From Hirundichthys speculiger (Eukaryota; Chordata; Actinopteri; Beloniformes; Exocoetidae): DNA of 64,000 nt. The position numbers and the translations under genes were made by a program. The stretch covers positions 1-64,000 of the forward strand of contig JAGFBZ010000932.1 in the NCBI GenBank assembly GCA_018398805.1, in the 5' to 3' direction. The notes below the pieces were generated by a model. That model worked only from the letters and a program-made list of their open reading frames with translations, was not told where the DNA came from and searched no databases. Of this stretch, positions 23,365 through 64,000 are shown one piece after another. Within the stretch, counting starts at the first letter, position 1. The number at the start of each line of letters is the position of its first letter.

Positions 23365-23534
23365 TTATTTAAAAAAAAAAAGTTTTTCCAATGTATTGAA
23401 CTTCAGTCTATTCCGCTTTTTGGACAACAGTTCTCCAGCCTTAGAAAAGACCCGCTCACAAGCCACAGATGATGCTGGTCTGCAAAGACACTGCAAAGCT
23501 GGAAGAGGTGTGGATACGTTGGTTTTTGGTTGTT
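23365..23534 (-). pseudogene. hAT transposase C-terminus, after the minisatellite
   Basis: Minus-strand translation gives LCRPASSVACERVFSKAGEL and KKRNRLKFNTLEKL, the hAT dimerisation region. It is the downstream part of the reading frame interrupted by the 61-bp minisatellite; the upstream part is at 27272-27345. Confidence 0.8.
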
Positions 23535-26500
23535 CCAGTATCTGAAAGGATCCTGGGACCCGGACCAGTTCCCTGAACCCTTCACTCTCCAGGTCCCAGT
23601 ATCTGAAAGGATCCTGGGACCCGGACCAGTTCCCTGAACCCTTCACTCTCCAGGTCCCAGTATCTGAAAGGATCCTGGGACCCGGACCAGTTCCCTGAAC
23701 CCTTCACTGTCCTGGTCCCAGTATCTGAAAGGATCCTGGGACCCGGACCAGTTCCCTGAACCCTTCACTCTCCAGGTCCCAGTATCTGAAAGGATCCTGG
23801 GACCCGGACCAGTTCCCTGAACCCTTCACTCTCCAGGTCCCAGTATCTGAAAGGATCCTGGGACCCGGACCAGTTCCCTGAACCCTTCACTCTCCAGGTC
23901 CCAGTATCTGAAAGGATCCTGGGACCCGGACCAGTTTCCCTGAACCCTTCACTCTCCAGGTCCCAGTATCTGAAAGGATCCTGGGACCCGGACCAGTTCC
24001 CTGAACCCTTCACTCTCCAGGTCCCAGTATCTGAAAGGATCCTGGGACCCGGACCAGTTCCCTGAACCCTTCACTCTCCAGGTCCCAGTATCTGAAAGGA
24101 TCCTGGGACCCGGACCAGTTCCCTGAACCCTTCACTCTCCAGGTCCCAGTATCTGAAAGGATCCTGGGACCCGGACCAGTTCCCTGAACCCTTCACTCTC
24201 CAGGTCCCAGTATCTGAAAGGATCCTGGGACCCGGACCAGTTCCCTGAACCCTTCACTCTCCAGGTCCCAGTATCTGAAAGGATCCTGGGACCCGGACCA
24301 GTTCCCTGAACCCTTCACTCTCCAGGTCCCAGTATCTGAAAGGATCCTGGGACCCGGACCAGTTTCCCTGAACCCTTCACTCTCCAGGTCCCAGTATCTG
24401 AAAGGATCCTGGGACCCGGACCAGTTCCCTGAACCCTTCACTCTCCAGGTCCCAGTATCTGAAAGGATCCTGGGACCCGGACCAGTTCCCTGAACCCTTC
24501 ACTCTCCAGGTCCCAGTATCTGAAAGGATCCTGGGACCCGGACCAGTTCCCTGAACCCTTCACTCTCCAGGTCCCAGTATCTGAAAGGATCCTGGGACCC
24601 GGACCAGTTCCCTGAACCCTTCACTCTCCAGGTCCCAGTATCTGAAAGGATCCTGGGACCCGGACCAGTTCCCTGAACCCTTCACTCTCCAGGTCCCAGT
24701 ATCTGAAAGGATCCTGGGACCCGGACCAGTTCCCTGAACCCTTCACTCTCCAGGTCCCAGTATCTGAAAGGATCCTGGGACCCGGACCAGTTCCCTGAAC
24801 CCTTCACTCTCCAGGTCCCAGTATCTGAAAGGATCCTGGGACCCGGACCAGTTCCCTGAACCCTTCACTCTCCAGGTCCCAGTATCTGAAAGGATCCTGG
24901 GACCCGGACCAGTTCCCTGAACCCTTCACTCTCCAGGTCCCAGTATCTGAAAGGATCCTGGGACCCGGACCAGTTCCCAGTTCCCTGAACCCTTCACTCT
25001 CCAGGTCCCAGTATCTGAAAGGATCCTGGGACCCGGACCAGTTCCCTGAACCCTTCACTCTCCAGGTCCCAGTATCTGAAAGGATCCTGGGACCCGGACC
25101 AGTTCCCTGAACCCTTCACTCTCCAGGTCCCAGTATCTGAAAGGATCCTGGGACCCGGACCAGTTCCCTGAAACCCTTCACTCTCCAGGTCCCAGTATCT
25201 GAAAGGATCCTGGGACCCGGACCAGTTTCCCTGAACCCTTCACTCTCCAGGTCCCAGTATCTGAAAGGATCCTGGGACCCGGACCAGTTCCCTGAAACCC
25301 TTCACTCTCCAGGTCCCAGTATCTGAAAGGATCCTGGGACCCGGACCAGTTCCCTGAACCCTTCACTCTCCAGGTCCCAGTATCTGAAAGGATCCTGGGA
25401 CCCGGACCAGTTCCCTGAACCCTTCACTCTCCAGGTCCCAGTATCTGAAAGGATCCTGGGACCCGGACCAGTTCCCTGAACCCTTCACTCTCCAGGTCCC
25501 AGTATCTGAAAGGATCCTGGGACCCGGACCAGTTCCCTGAACCCTTCACTCTCCAGGTCCCAGTATCTGAAAGGATCCTGGGACCCGGACCAGTTCCCTG
25601 AACCCTTCACTCTCCAGGTCCCAGTATCTGAAAGGATCCTTGGACCCGGACCAGTTCCCTGAACCCTTCACTCTCCAGGTCCCAGTATCTGAAAGGATCC
25701 TGGGACCCGGACCAGTTCCCTGAACCCTTCACTCTCCAGGTCCCAGTATCTGAAAGGATCCTGGGACCCGGACCAGTTCCCTGAACCCTTCACTCTCCAG
25801 GTCCCAGTATCTGAAAGGATCCTGGGACCCGGACCAGTTCCCTGAACCCTTCACTCTCCAGGTCCCAGTATCTGAAAGGATCCTGGGACCCGGACCAGTT
25901 CCCTGAACCCTTCACTCTCCAGGTCCCAGTATCTGAAAGGATCCTGGGGACCCGGACCAGTTCCCTGAACCCTTCACTCTCCAGGTCCCAGTATCTGAAA
26001 GGATCCTGGGACCCGGACCAGTTCCCTGAACCCTTCACTCTCCAGGTCCCAGTATCTGAAAGGATCCTGGGACCCGGACCAGTTCCCTGAACCCTTCACT
26101 CTCCAGGTCCCAGTATCTGAAAGGATCCTGGGACCCGGACCAGTTCCCTGAACCCTTCACTCTCCAGGTCCCAGTATCTGAAAGGATCCTGGGACCCGGA
26201 CCAGTTTCCCTGAACCCTTCACTCTCCAGGTCCCAGTATCTGAAAGGATCCTGGACCCGGACCAGTTCCCTGAACCCTTCACTCTCCAGGTCCCAGTATC
26301 TGAAAGGATCCTGGGACCCGGGACCAGTTCCCTGAACCCTTCACTCTCCAGGTCCCAGTATCTGAAAGGATCCTGGGACCCGGACCAGTTCCCTGAAACC
26401 CTTCACTCTCCTGGTCCCAGTATCTGAAAGGATCCTGGGACCCGGACCAGTTTCCCTGAACCCTTCACTCTCCAGGTCCCAGTATCTGAAAGGATCCTGG

Positions 26501-27271
26501 GACCCGGACCAGTTCCCTGAACCCTTCACTCTCCAGGTCCCAGTATCTGAAAGGATCCTGGGACCCGGACCAGTTCCCTGAACCCTTCACTCTCCAGGTC
26601 CCAGTATCTGAAAGGATCCTGGGACCCGGACCAGTTCCCTGAACCCTTCACTCTCCAGGTCCCAGTATCTGAAAGGATCCTGGGACCCGGACCAGTTCCC
26701 TGAACCCTTCACTGTCCTGGTCCCAGTATCTGAAAGGATCCTGGGACCCGGACCAGTTCCCTGAACCCTTCACTCTCCAGGCCCCAGTATCTGAAAGGAT
26801 CCTGGGACCCGGACCAGTTCCCTGAACCCTTCACTCTCCAGGTCCCAGTATCTGAAAGGATCCTGGGACCCGGACCAGTTCCCTGAACCCTTCACTCTCC
26901 AGGTCCCAGTATCTGAAAGGATCCTGGGACCCGGACCAGTTCCCTGAACCCTTCACTCTCCAGGTCCCAGTATCTGAAAGGATCCTGGGACCCGGACCAG
27001 TTCCCTGAACCCTTCACTCTCCAGGTCCCAGTATCTGAAAGGATCCTGGGACCCGGACCCGAACCAGTTCCCTGAACCCTTCACTTCTCTCCCCCAGTAT
27101 CTGAAAGGATCCTGGGACCCGGACCAGTTCCCTGAACCCTTCACTCTCCAGGTCCCAGTGTCTGAAAGGATCCTGGGACCCGGACCAGTTCCCTGAACCC
27201 TTCACTCTCCAGGTCCCAGTATCTGAAAGGATCCTGGGACCTGGACCAGTTCCCTGAACCCTTCACTCTCC
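23535..27271. repeat. 61-bp minisatellite, about 61 copies
   Basis: Near-identical head-to-tail units of 61 bp, most differing by single-base indels (an extra T in CCAGTTTCCC, an extra A in GAAACCC) or by CTGTCCTGG for CTCTCCAGG. Each unit holds an inverted repeat GGTCCCAG...CTGGGACC. On the minus strand a unit reads SEGFRELVRVPGSFQILGPG, continuous with hAT transposase sequence at the right edge. 61 is not a multiple of three, so the open frames across it are fortuitous. Confidence 0.95.
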
Positions 27272-27345
27272 ACAATGCTGAGGGGCTGGCAGTCCTTCAG
27301 GATGAAATTTAGCAGAGCTTCATCCAGCATCTGCTTCCTGGAAGC
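27272..27345 (-). pseudogene. hAT transposase segment upstream of the minisatellite
   Basis: Minus-strand translation gives SRKQMLDEALLNFILKDCQP then LSIVESEGFREL, a region found in hAT/ZBED transposases ahead of the catalytic part. The reading frame runs directly into the first minisatellite unit. Confidence 0.7.
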
Positions 27346-27780
27346 TTAATGGTTAAAAATAAGTAAAGAATAAATTCATATGAATTAATTATCAATAAAG
27401 CAACTGTGATTAAGTTGTAGAATGGCTGTGACCTGCGTTCATCCTGGGTGTATCTGGGACATTTATATACGACAGCTCTGTCGAGCAAATTCAACATTTA
27501 ACCTGCAGAAAATAATATGGATAGTAAACTAAGGGTCACTTTGAAATTAATTTGTATTCAGATAGATCAAGTGGGAACTTTGAGAGGAACAGGATGAAAC
27601 AAGGAAATTAAAACCAATACCTTATTTTCCGATATGAGATCGAAATGGTGCCATACTCTGGAAACCTTCTTTTAGCTTGAGGCTGGTTCATGATTGTTGC
27701 TGATTCTGACGACATGTGACAAAAGATTGGAGATTCTTTTGGCAGTTCATCCCGTTGACAGATGCGCTTCCTTATAAACA
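27346..27780. other. Unassigned sequence
   Basis: No exon or named repeat recognised between the hAT remnant and the LINE remnant. Confidence 0.4.
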
Positions 27781-28260
27781 CAGTTTGGGTTCAGGAGGCT
27801 GACACCACCTCCATCTTTATAACTAAACTGAAAACATTTCTGTTCAGTAAAGCCTACAGTTGGTCTAACTATAGTGTGTAGGGGCTAATAGTTATAACTA
27901 TAGTTGTAGTAGTAAGACTTGAGTAGCTCGTCTTAATCACAGCTTCGTCATAGTTATGCTGCTATAGGCCTACACTGCAGGGGGACACCAGCATGATCTG
28001 CTGAGTGGTGTCTCCACTGCTCTTCTCCTTTTTCTTCCCTTTCTTCCTCCCTTCCTCCTCCTCCAGCTCATTTATAATTATTTGGGAGCACCCTGTTACT
28101 GAAATTGTGCTCCATTTTCTTTGCTTTCCTGTGTTTGTTGTGCTGTTTCTGCCCCCTTTTCTTTCTGTGTATTTGCAGGCCAGAGTTTCCTGGGTTTCAT
28201 GCTGACTTGCAGTTCCATCCTCTGTCCATCCCGGGGTTCTCCTCCACTTGTGTTTGGGTG
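27780..28260 (+). mobile_element. LINE 3' remnant (L2/RTE-X-like)
   Basis: The part around 27800-27860 resembles the C-terminal coding end of fish LINEs (KLKTFLFSKAYS-like) and is followed by a 3' UTR with CTGCAGGGGGACACCA. The same 3' UTR is found at 34760-34800. Family assignment is uncertain. Confidence 0.5.
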
Positions 28261-28273
28261 CCGACTGGTCTGG

Positions 28274-28318
28274 TCTGTCTACCCGGCTGACCTCAGGAAG
28301 GCCAGCCGGGTAGACAGA
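28274..28318. repeat. Perfect inverted repeat, 16-bp arms
   Basis: TCTGTCTACCCGGCTG at 28274-28289 is repeated in inverted form at 28303-28318 with a 13-base loop. GC-rich, so a stable hairpin is expected. No terminator or RNA gene context. Confidence 0.85.
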
Positions 28319-28330
28319 AAAGAGGGGAGA

Positions 28331-28436
28331 GAGGACAGAGAGAGGATGGAGTATAGAGAGAGGATGGAGGATAGAGAGAGGATGGAGGATAGAGAGAGGA
28401 TGGAGTATAGAGAGAGGACGGAGGACAGAGAGAGGA
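28331..28436. repeat. 18-bp minisatellite, about 6 copies
   Basis: Units of AGAGGATGGAGTATAGAG with G/T and C/T variants. Open frames over it on both strands are artefacts of a repeat length divisible by three. Confidence 0.85.
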
Positions 28437-28439
28437 GAG

Positions 28440-29240
28440 CACACAAATGACTAAATACAACGACCATATAAACATTAAAAAGTTATGCACAAGTTATGCA
28501 CAAAAAATAAAGGATAAAAATCACCGTTGCTGTTAATTGACATATCCCACACTGGAGCTATTCAATACACAAATATTTTTATATAGTATATTTTTTCAGT
28601 GTTTTTATTTTTGTCTAATAACATGGTAGCATCATGTAATAAAAAGCTTGCCATTTTACAGGGGTGCTTGTGAGCATCAACATGTTCCCAGTAGGCTCCT
28701 AACTGAGATGAGCTTTTGATTTAAATACGTCTTAAAAACGTCTTTACGTCTACCGGAAGAAAACAAACTTAGCTAAAACGGGTTAGCAACAACATTCCAC
28801 TTATTTTTGACCTGGGTGGCGTCTCTATCTGCGAAACCTCCTTCATTTACCTGGCCGCTTTGAAAGCTCACAATTTTTATGTTTCCTTCCATCTGTTCTT
28901 TTTAATTATTTCCAGTTTCATCCAAGCTATTTATTAAATAAATCGTCTCTGCTCTTGAACAACCCGTTTACTGCGTGCTGCCAGAATATAAGCGTCATCG
29001 CGACAGACGGGCAAGAGAACTAGCATGCGCAGAAAGACGGGAATTAATTTAAAGAGGAATGAGTGTTTACATGACCGCGGAATTACTTAATGCGGAATTA
29101 AAATGGGAATAAACCAGCCACTTACTTCGGAATTAAGTTAATTTGGAATTGACATTTTCATATGGAATTAAGTGTTTACATGGTAACTTTTATTCGGCTT
29201 TAACTTTAATTCTGAATTAAAGAGGAATTAAACTTCCGTA
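28440..29240. other. Unassigned; possible MITE near the LINE insertion
   Basis: Around 29060-29235 GGAATTA words recur in both orientations with GTTTACATG, suggesting a short inverted-repeat element in which the following LINE inserted. No ends were established. Confidence 0.35.
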
Positions 29241-29251
29241 TGTAACGTATG

Positions 29252-30218
29252 GTCGTATAAGTCGGATTCGTTTTCGGTGGGAGTTGGACTCCGCCAGGGC
29301 TGCCCTTTGTCACCGGTTCTGTTCATAACATTTATGGACAGAATTTCTAGGCGCAGCCATGGAGCGGAAGGGTTCCGGTTCGGTGGTGTCGGGATCTCGT
29401 TTCTGCTGTTTGCAGATGACGTGGTCCTGTTGGCCGCCATCGAGTGGGGATCTGCAGCTCTCGCTGGAGCGGTTCGCAGCCGAGTGTGAAGCGGCAGGGA
29501 TGATGAATCAGCACCTCCAAATCTGAGACCATGGTCCTCAGTCGGAAAAGGGTAGAATGCCTCCTCCGGGTCGGAGTGAGGTTCTGCCTCAAGTGGAGGA
29601 GTTTAAGTATCTCAGGGTCTTGTTCACGAGTGATGGGAGAAAGGAGCGGGAGATCGACAGACGGATTGGTGCGGCGTCTGCTGTGGTGGTGACTCTGTAC
29701 CGGTCCGTTGTGGTGAAGAGAGAGCTGAGCCAAAAGGCAAGGCTCTCTGTTTACCATCGATCTTTGTTCCAACCCTCACCTATGGTCATGAACTGTGGTA
29801 GTGACCGAAAAGAATGAGATCGCGATACAAGCGGCGGAAATGAGTTTTCTCCACAGGGTGGCTGGACTCTCCCTTAGAGATAGGGTGAGAAGTTCGGTCA
29901 TTCGGGAGAGACTTCAGAGTAGAGCCGCTGCCTCCTTCACATCGAGAGGAGCCAGTTGAGGTGGTTCGGGCATCTGGTTAGGATGCCCCCCGGACGCCTC
30001 CCTGGAGAGGTGTGTTTCGGCATGTCCAACTGGGAGAAACCACGGGGAAGACCAGGACCCTGGAGAGATTATATCTCTCGGCTGGCCTGGGAGCGTCTCG
30101 GGATCCCAGGAGCTGGTGGAAGCGGCCGGGGGGAGGGAGGTCTGGACCTCTCAGCTGAAGCTGCTGCCCCCGCGACCCGATTCCGGACCAAGCGGGAGTT
30201 AATGGATGGATGGATGGA
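29252..30218 (+). pseudogene. Rex3-like (RTE) LINE, 5'-truncated
   Basis: RTE reverse transcriptases copy their RNA into nicked genomic DNA. The visible part has VGVGLRQGCPLSPVLF and LLFADDVVLLA (the catalytic YADD-type box), then a C-terminal region ending RFRTKRELMDGW and a GGATGGATGGATGG tail characteristic of Rex3. TGTAACGTATG flanks both sides (29241-29251 and 30219-30229), a target duplication that fixes the ends. Only the last third of the enzyme is present, with several frameshifts. Confidence 0.85.
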
Positions 30219-30229
30219 TGTAACGTATG

Positions 30230-31211
30230 TAAAATACTTGCAAAACTTTATAGATATCAGAAACTCACTTCATTTCAGCTGAAGAACAAAAAAGAGATCT
30301 TGTATTTGTGATTTGCAAATCTCATGATTTCAGTCGTCAGCATTTTAAATAGCTGATAGCTGTACTACAGAAATACTTGATTTAATTTACCTTCAAAAAA
30401 CCTTGCTTTCAAACCGTGAAATGTTATGGAGCAAAGTAGATCGTATTACCATCACTAGTATTATTTATTGAAGGGTTTTATATGTCACATTACATACATC
30501 AATATTGTCAAAATCATACTATTTAAATATCAGTTTTATTGCATATAAGCCACACTGCTTTACTTCTTTAATGGTGCTGAATTTGGGGAAAAGAGTGCAT
30601 TTAACTTGTCTATTAGCTCTTTCTTGTTATACCCAATAGGATTCACTGTAAATCACTTTTATATCGAGGAAAACAACAAGTGCCAATCTGCCTCTTCTAT
30701 GAATCAAAACAAGTTAGAGACCTTGTTCACTCTGAGAGCCATGCTAAATTCAGATGTACTAACGTGCTTTTAAGAGCTGGAAAGTCACCTGCAGTCACCT
30801 GGTGGATCATTTTCATCCTCTGTCTAAAAAACATCTGGATTACTGGTAAACTTTTGAGTACCTGGAGTAAGTGACTTTTTTTTCTTAAATCACATGAACC
30901 TTGTTTGGAGTTCAAAGGTTGGAGTTTGGAATCATTAAGACAAATCTGAAATCCATGATAGCTTTTTTTTTCTTGGTAAATGCTTCATTTATCTCAGTAA
31001 ATGTGACACAGACTTTTTTAATAGTTAAATTATTACATTGTACTTCACAGGAATCCAGCAACGAGCTGATCTGAGGTTTTGACTTCAGAGAAGTTTACTG
31101 ACATTGAAGTGGCTCATGTATTTGTTCAAACTTCCACAGTGAAGCCTTTCCCAGGAATGTCACAACACCCCACCAAAGGGCTGCTGGGAGTCCAACGTCT
31201 CATCATCATCA
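30230..31211. other. Downstream of CDK10, unassigned
   Basis: Includes the 3' UTR of CDK10 on the minus strand (below 31212). A poly(A) signal cannot be chosen with confidence. No other gene seen. Confidence 0.4.
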
Positions 31212-61210
<29,999 letters not shown>

Positions 61211-61439
61211 TTAATTTGACATTTGAGCAATAGAAAGATTCAGAAAAGCATCACAATACCACAACACACTGGAAAAAAAAACATTACACAGAATGCTATG
61301 ACTACAAATGGACCACTGTGAATTTTTCAAGGCCAATACTGATACACATTATTAATTAAAGCTGCAGGGAGCTTTTATCAAAATCCAGAGGAATGAAAAA
61401 AAAAAACTGGTCAGGAATCTACTCAGAGCTGAGTTTTAA

Positions 61440-61707
61440 GATGTCAAACTAATCCGTGTATCAGTTGTTCTTTCCATTTTCAATTAAAAATTAAAAAAAA
61501 TGAAAAAGTGACATTTTATTTTGTTTTTCATTTTTTAATCTAATACAAAAAAACACGCCTTTTTTCATATTTCAATTTTAGACTCGGGTCAAAAATACAG
61601 AAAGAAAAAACAGGCCGCAGGACTGAATTTGATTTTAATACTTAATTGCTCTGGTTTACGTGACCCGGAAATGGCTTTGTGTGCGGCAGTTCGGGTAGCA
61701 ACTCATG
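61440..61707 (+). mobile_element. hAT-family fragment left of the Tc1 element
   Basis: Matches 60420-60640 inside the hAT element at 59891-61047 (AATTAAAAA...AAGTGAC, then CAGGCC, CTGGTTTACGTGACCCGGAAATG) in the same orientation. It is cut off by the Tc1 element. Confidence 0.65.
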
Positions 61708-63349
<1,642 letters not shown>

Positions 63350-64000
63350 GAAATATTAACAATTTAGTCTGTAAAAAAAAAAAAAAAAGAGAAAAAATTC
63401 TGGACTGCAACAAAACTTTCAAGCCCCTTTGCTTGAGCACGTGGTCACTCCATTTAATATCAAATCTGCTCCATGTGTTCATTGTGAAGCTCCATTCACT
63501 TACTCTTTACATCGGTGCAGCCTCATCTAGTGGCGCAGATGTGTAATGACAATAGAAAAGTTTAGACCTCAATTATAAGACAAACCCCATTTTTAAGAAT
63601 ATGATTTGCGTTTTTGTGCCAATATCAGGACTCGGGCCAGTTAAATGATTATTTATTAACGTGGCGTGTTTGTCATGAAACAATCGTGTTGCCGTAGCGT
63701 GTTATTAGCGGTTTGCCCGGCAGCTGTAAAGCACTACGGATCGCCAACATGACAACGCTGGATGAGAGAACATATTCACCACACGTCCTGACCGGTGTAG
63801 GCTATTAGCGTTAGCAGTTGCTACCAATAGCATCTGTATCCACAAAGAAAATAACGACGTGGATTTATTGTTGTTTACATCACGTAGCCTATGTAGCAAC
63901 TGAACCGGATAGAAGAAGACAACTTTAGGTAAGAAAATCAAGTTTTATTCAACGCTAGACAACTTTAACATGAGCAACTATGGGCTGGATTGTCTTGGTT
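63350..64000 (-). mobile_element. hAT-family fragment right of the Tc1 element, inverted
   Basis: Around 63405-63560 the sequence is the reverse complement of about 60650-60800 in the hAT element at 59891-61047 (GTTTTGTTGC..., CATGTGTTC..., CATCTAGTGGCGCAGATG). The remaining bases to the window end resemble the same family but were not matched in detail. Confidence 0.5.

Noticed and set aside
23535..27271. Repeat protein encoded by the 61-bp units
   Set aside because: 61 is not divisible by three, so frames change every unit and the open frames depend on chance absence of stops. The coding relation is only to the transposase from which it arose.
27962..28444. 160-codon minus-strand ORF
   Set aside because: Its N-terminal repeat (LHPLSI) is the 18-bp minisatellite and the rest is LINE 3' UTR.

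Overview
The window is nuclear DNA of a ray-finned (teleost) fish. The evidence is a multi-exon vertebrate CDK10 gene with GT-AG introns, Rex3-like/RTE and L2-like LINEs, a Tc1 element with long terminal inverted repeats, many hAT elements, a tRNA-derived SINE, and members of two gene families that are multi-copy in fish (integrase-core proteins and G2E3-like HECT ligases). Nothing in it looks bacterial, and most open frames are chance frames in repeats.

Layout. 0.7-10.2 kb: a multi-exon integrase-core (DDE) gene on +, its 3' spacer, a G2E3-like HECT-domain gene on +, then a second, deleted copy of the integrase tail and spacer. Both genes carry single-base frameshifts. 10.2-19.2 kb: a poly-C tract, a striking CpG-rich palindrome cluster (11.15-11.42 kb), a possible piggyBac remnant, several hAT elements (one containing L2-like and RTE LINE pieces), and a Harbinger-like element with a Myb-like ORF. 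20.0-23.0 kb: a hAT element with a perfect 8-bp target duplication, into which a 2-kb fully palindromic element (6-bp target duplication, the same coding exon in both arms) has inserted. 23.4-27.3 kb: a 61-bp minisatellite of about 61 copies that grew inside a hAT transposase reading frame. 27.8-30.2 kb: LINE remnants and a 5'-truncated Rex3-like LINE with target duplications.

31.2-61.2 kb is occupied by CDK10 on the minus strand. Ten coding exons are present, from the PISSLRE exon to the stop; the first exons lie beyond the right edge. Its introns are swollen by hAT elements, a one-armed copy of the palindromic element, LTR-retroelement gag debris, a SINE, and a 9-kb minisatellite with a 52-bp unit (about 165 copies) that was itself hit by a hAT element. 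The exon carrying the DFG motif is one base short of an open frame. The right end holds a Tc1-like element (61.71-63.35 kb) between two pieces of a hAT family in opposite orientations.

The only clear conserved host gene is CDK10. The most unusual items are the palindromic exon-bearing element, the minisatellite derived from transposase codons, the CpG palindrome cluster, and the integrase-spacer duplication flanking a HECT gene.
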